In this document: positions 6,805 through 6,993 of the stretch, in pieces | How the letters are laid out: every line of letters begins with the position of its first letter | How positions within the stretch are numbered: the first letter of the stretch is position 1 | DNA from: CG2-30-40-21 sp043806395 | Lineage (GTDB): Bacteria; UBA9089; CG2-30-40-21 | Reading direction: 5' to 3' | Assembly: GCA_043806395.1 (NCBI GenBank) | Contig: JAZDHC010000122.1 | Coordinates: 1-6,993, forward strand | Length of the DNA stretch: 6,993 bases | Notes under the pieces: generated by a model | Database searches by the model: none | What the model was told of the DNA's origin: nothing | What the model saw: only the letters and a program-made list of their open reading frames with translations | Translations under genes and position numbers: made by a program

Positions 6805-6838
6805 TTCCGTAACAACCTGTCGACAGGCTGTTACGGAA
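6805..6838. repeat. 34-bp near-perfect palindrome at the junction of the two repeat copies
   Basis: TTCCGTAACA (6805-6814) and TGTTACGGAA (6829-6838) are exact reverse complements flanking CCTGTCGACAGG (6816-6827), itself a perfect 12-base palindrome. The only mismatch is A6815 against C6828. Copy 2 of the repeat unit begins at G6819, inside this palindrome. Copy 1 begins at the matching GTCGACAGG, but its left side (CAAGATCCCTC) lacks the complementary half. Confidence 0.85.
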
Positions 6839-6970
6839 TAAGCATTTGGCATAAGATGCATACAATATGTTGTCCGTATTCCGTAGGGACATCCCCTTGT
6901 GGGTGTCCGTCTGTTGATTATCCGTTGCATTTGTGACCGTTTGGTGCGTTTTACGGACAGGGACGAGCCC
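6819..6970. repeat. Structured dispersed-type repeat, copy 2
   Basis: This second copy is offset by 187 bases at its left end and 186 after the one-base deletion. It retains the internal stems TACGGAATA/TATTCCGTA and GGACATCCC/GGGTGTCC. Homology to copy 1 stops at GAGCCC, where copy 1 continues CTGTCCCTACG and copy 2 continues into an unrelated hairpin. Confidence 0.8.
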
Positions 6971-6993
6971 CCTGCCTTCGCAGGGGCAGGCTC
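6965..6993. repeat. GC-rich terminal hairpin of copy 2, running to the window edge
   Basis: GAGCC (6965-6969) pairs with GGCTC (6989-6993), and CCCTGC (6970-6975) pairs with GCAGGG (6980-6985) around loop CTTC, with a three-base bulge GCA (6986-6988). It replaces the GGACAGGG/CCCTGTCC hairpin found at the same place in copy 1. The element may continue beyond the window. Confidence 0.65.

Noticed and set aside
6598..6892. Minus-strand reading frames of 60 and 82 codons near the right end
   Set aside because: They translate the structured repeat units; the two frames share the same peptide stretches because the DNA is duplicated, and they lack ribosome binding sites and any family resemblance.
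6632..6970. CRISPR or tRNA/rRNA content in the terminal repeats
   Set aside because: Only two long copies exist, without spacers, and I see no tRNA-like cloverleaf or rRNA words.

Overview
The window looks like a bacterial chromosome segment of fairly low GC (about 40% by eye). It is dense with housekeeping genes that all lie on the + strand, with repeats in the gaps. No phage, plasmid, transposase, RNA or CRISPR gene is visible. The flavin-dependent thymidylate synthase, the type III glutamine synthetase and the dispersed-repeat-like DNA between genes would fit an anaerobic or deep-branching lineage, perhaps a candidate phylum known mainly from metagenomes. That is a guess from style; no marker in the window fixes the taxonomy.

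Layout. Positions 1-97 hold only an AT-rich possible promoter. Positions 98-1297 encode a tetratricopeptide-repeat (TPR) protein whose last five repeats are almost identical at the DNA level. Its N-terminal third matches nothing I recognise and its start is uncertain. A good sigma-70-type promoter (about 1316-1344) then precedes thyX (1375-2049), prfA (2122-3201) and prmC (3212-4066). Gaps of 72 and 10 bases and no visible terminator between them suggest one transcript. PrmC methylates the GGQ glutamine of the release factor encoded by prfA, so those two genes form a functional pair. ThyX supplies dTMP and has no direct link to them.

The 254-base gap after prmC carries an imperfect inverted repeat made of CGCAGAG-type words (4087-4200), then a leader with a TATAAT box and a strong ribosome binding site for glnN (4321-6522), a full-length type III glutamine synthetase. 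A strong hairpin (6536-6564) follows glnN.

The last ~360 bases (6632-6993) contain no credible gene. They hold two near-identical copies of a ~153-base unit, offset by 187 bases and packed with inverted repeats, with a 34-base near-perfect palindrome at the junction. The two copies end in different hairpins. This is the least explained part of the window and the best place to look for something undescribed. I see no evidence for a complete new system here; the genes themselves are ordinary.
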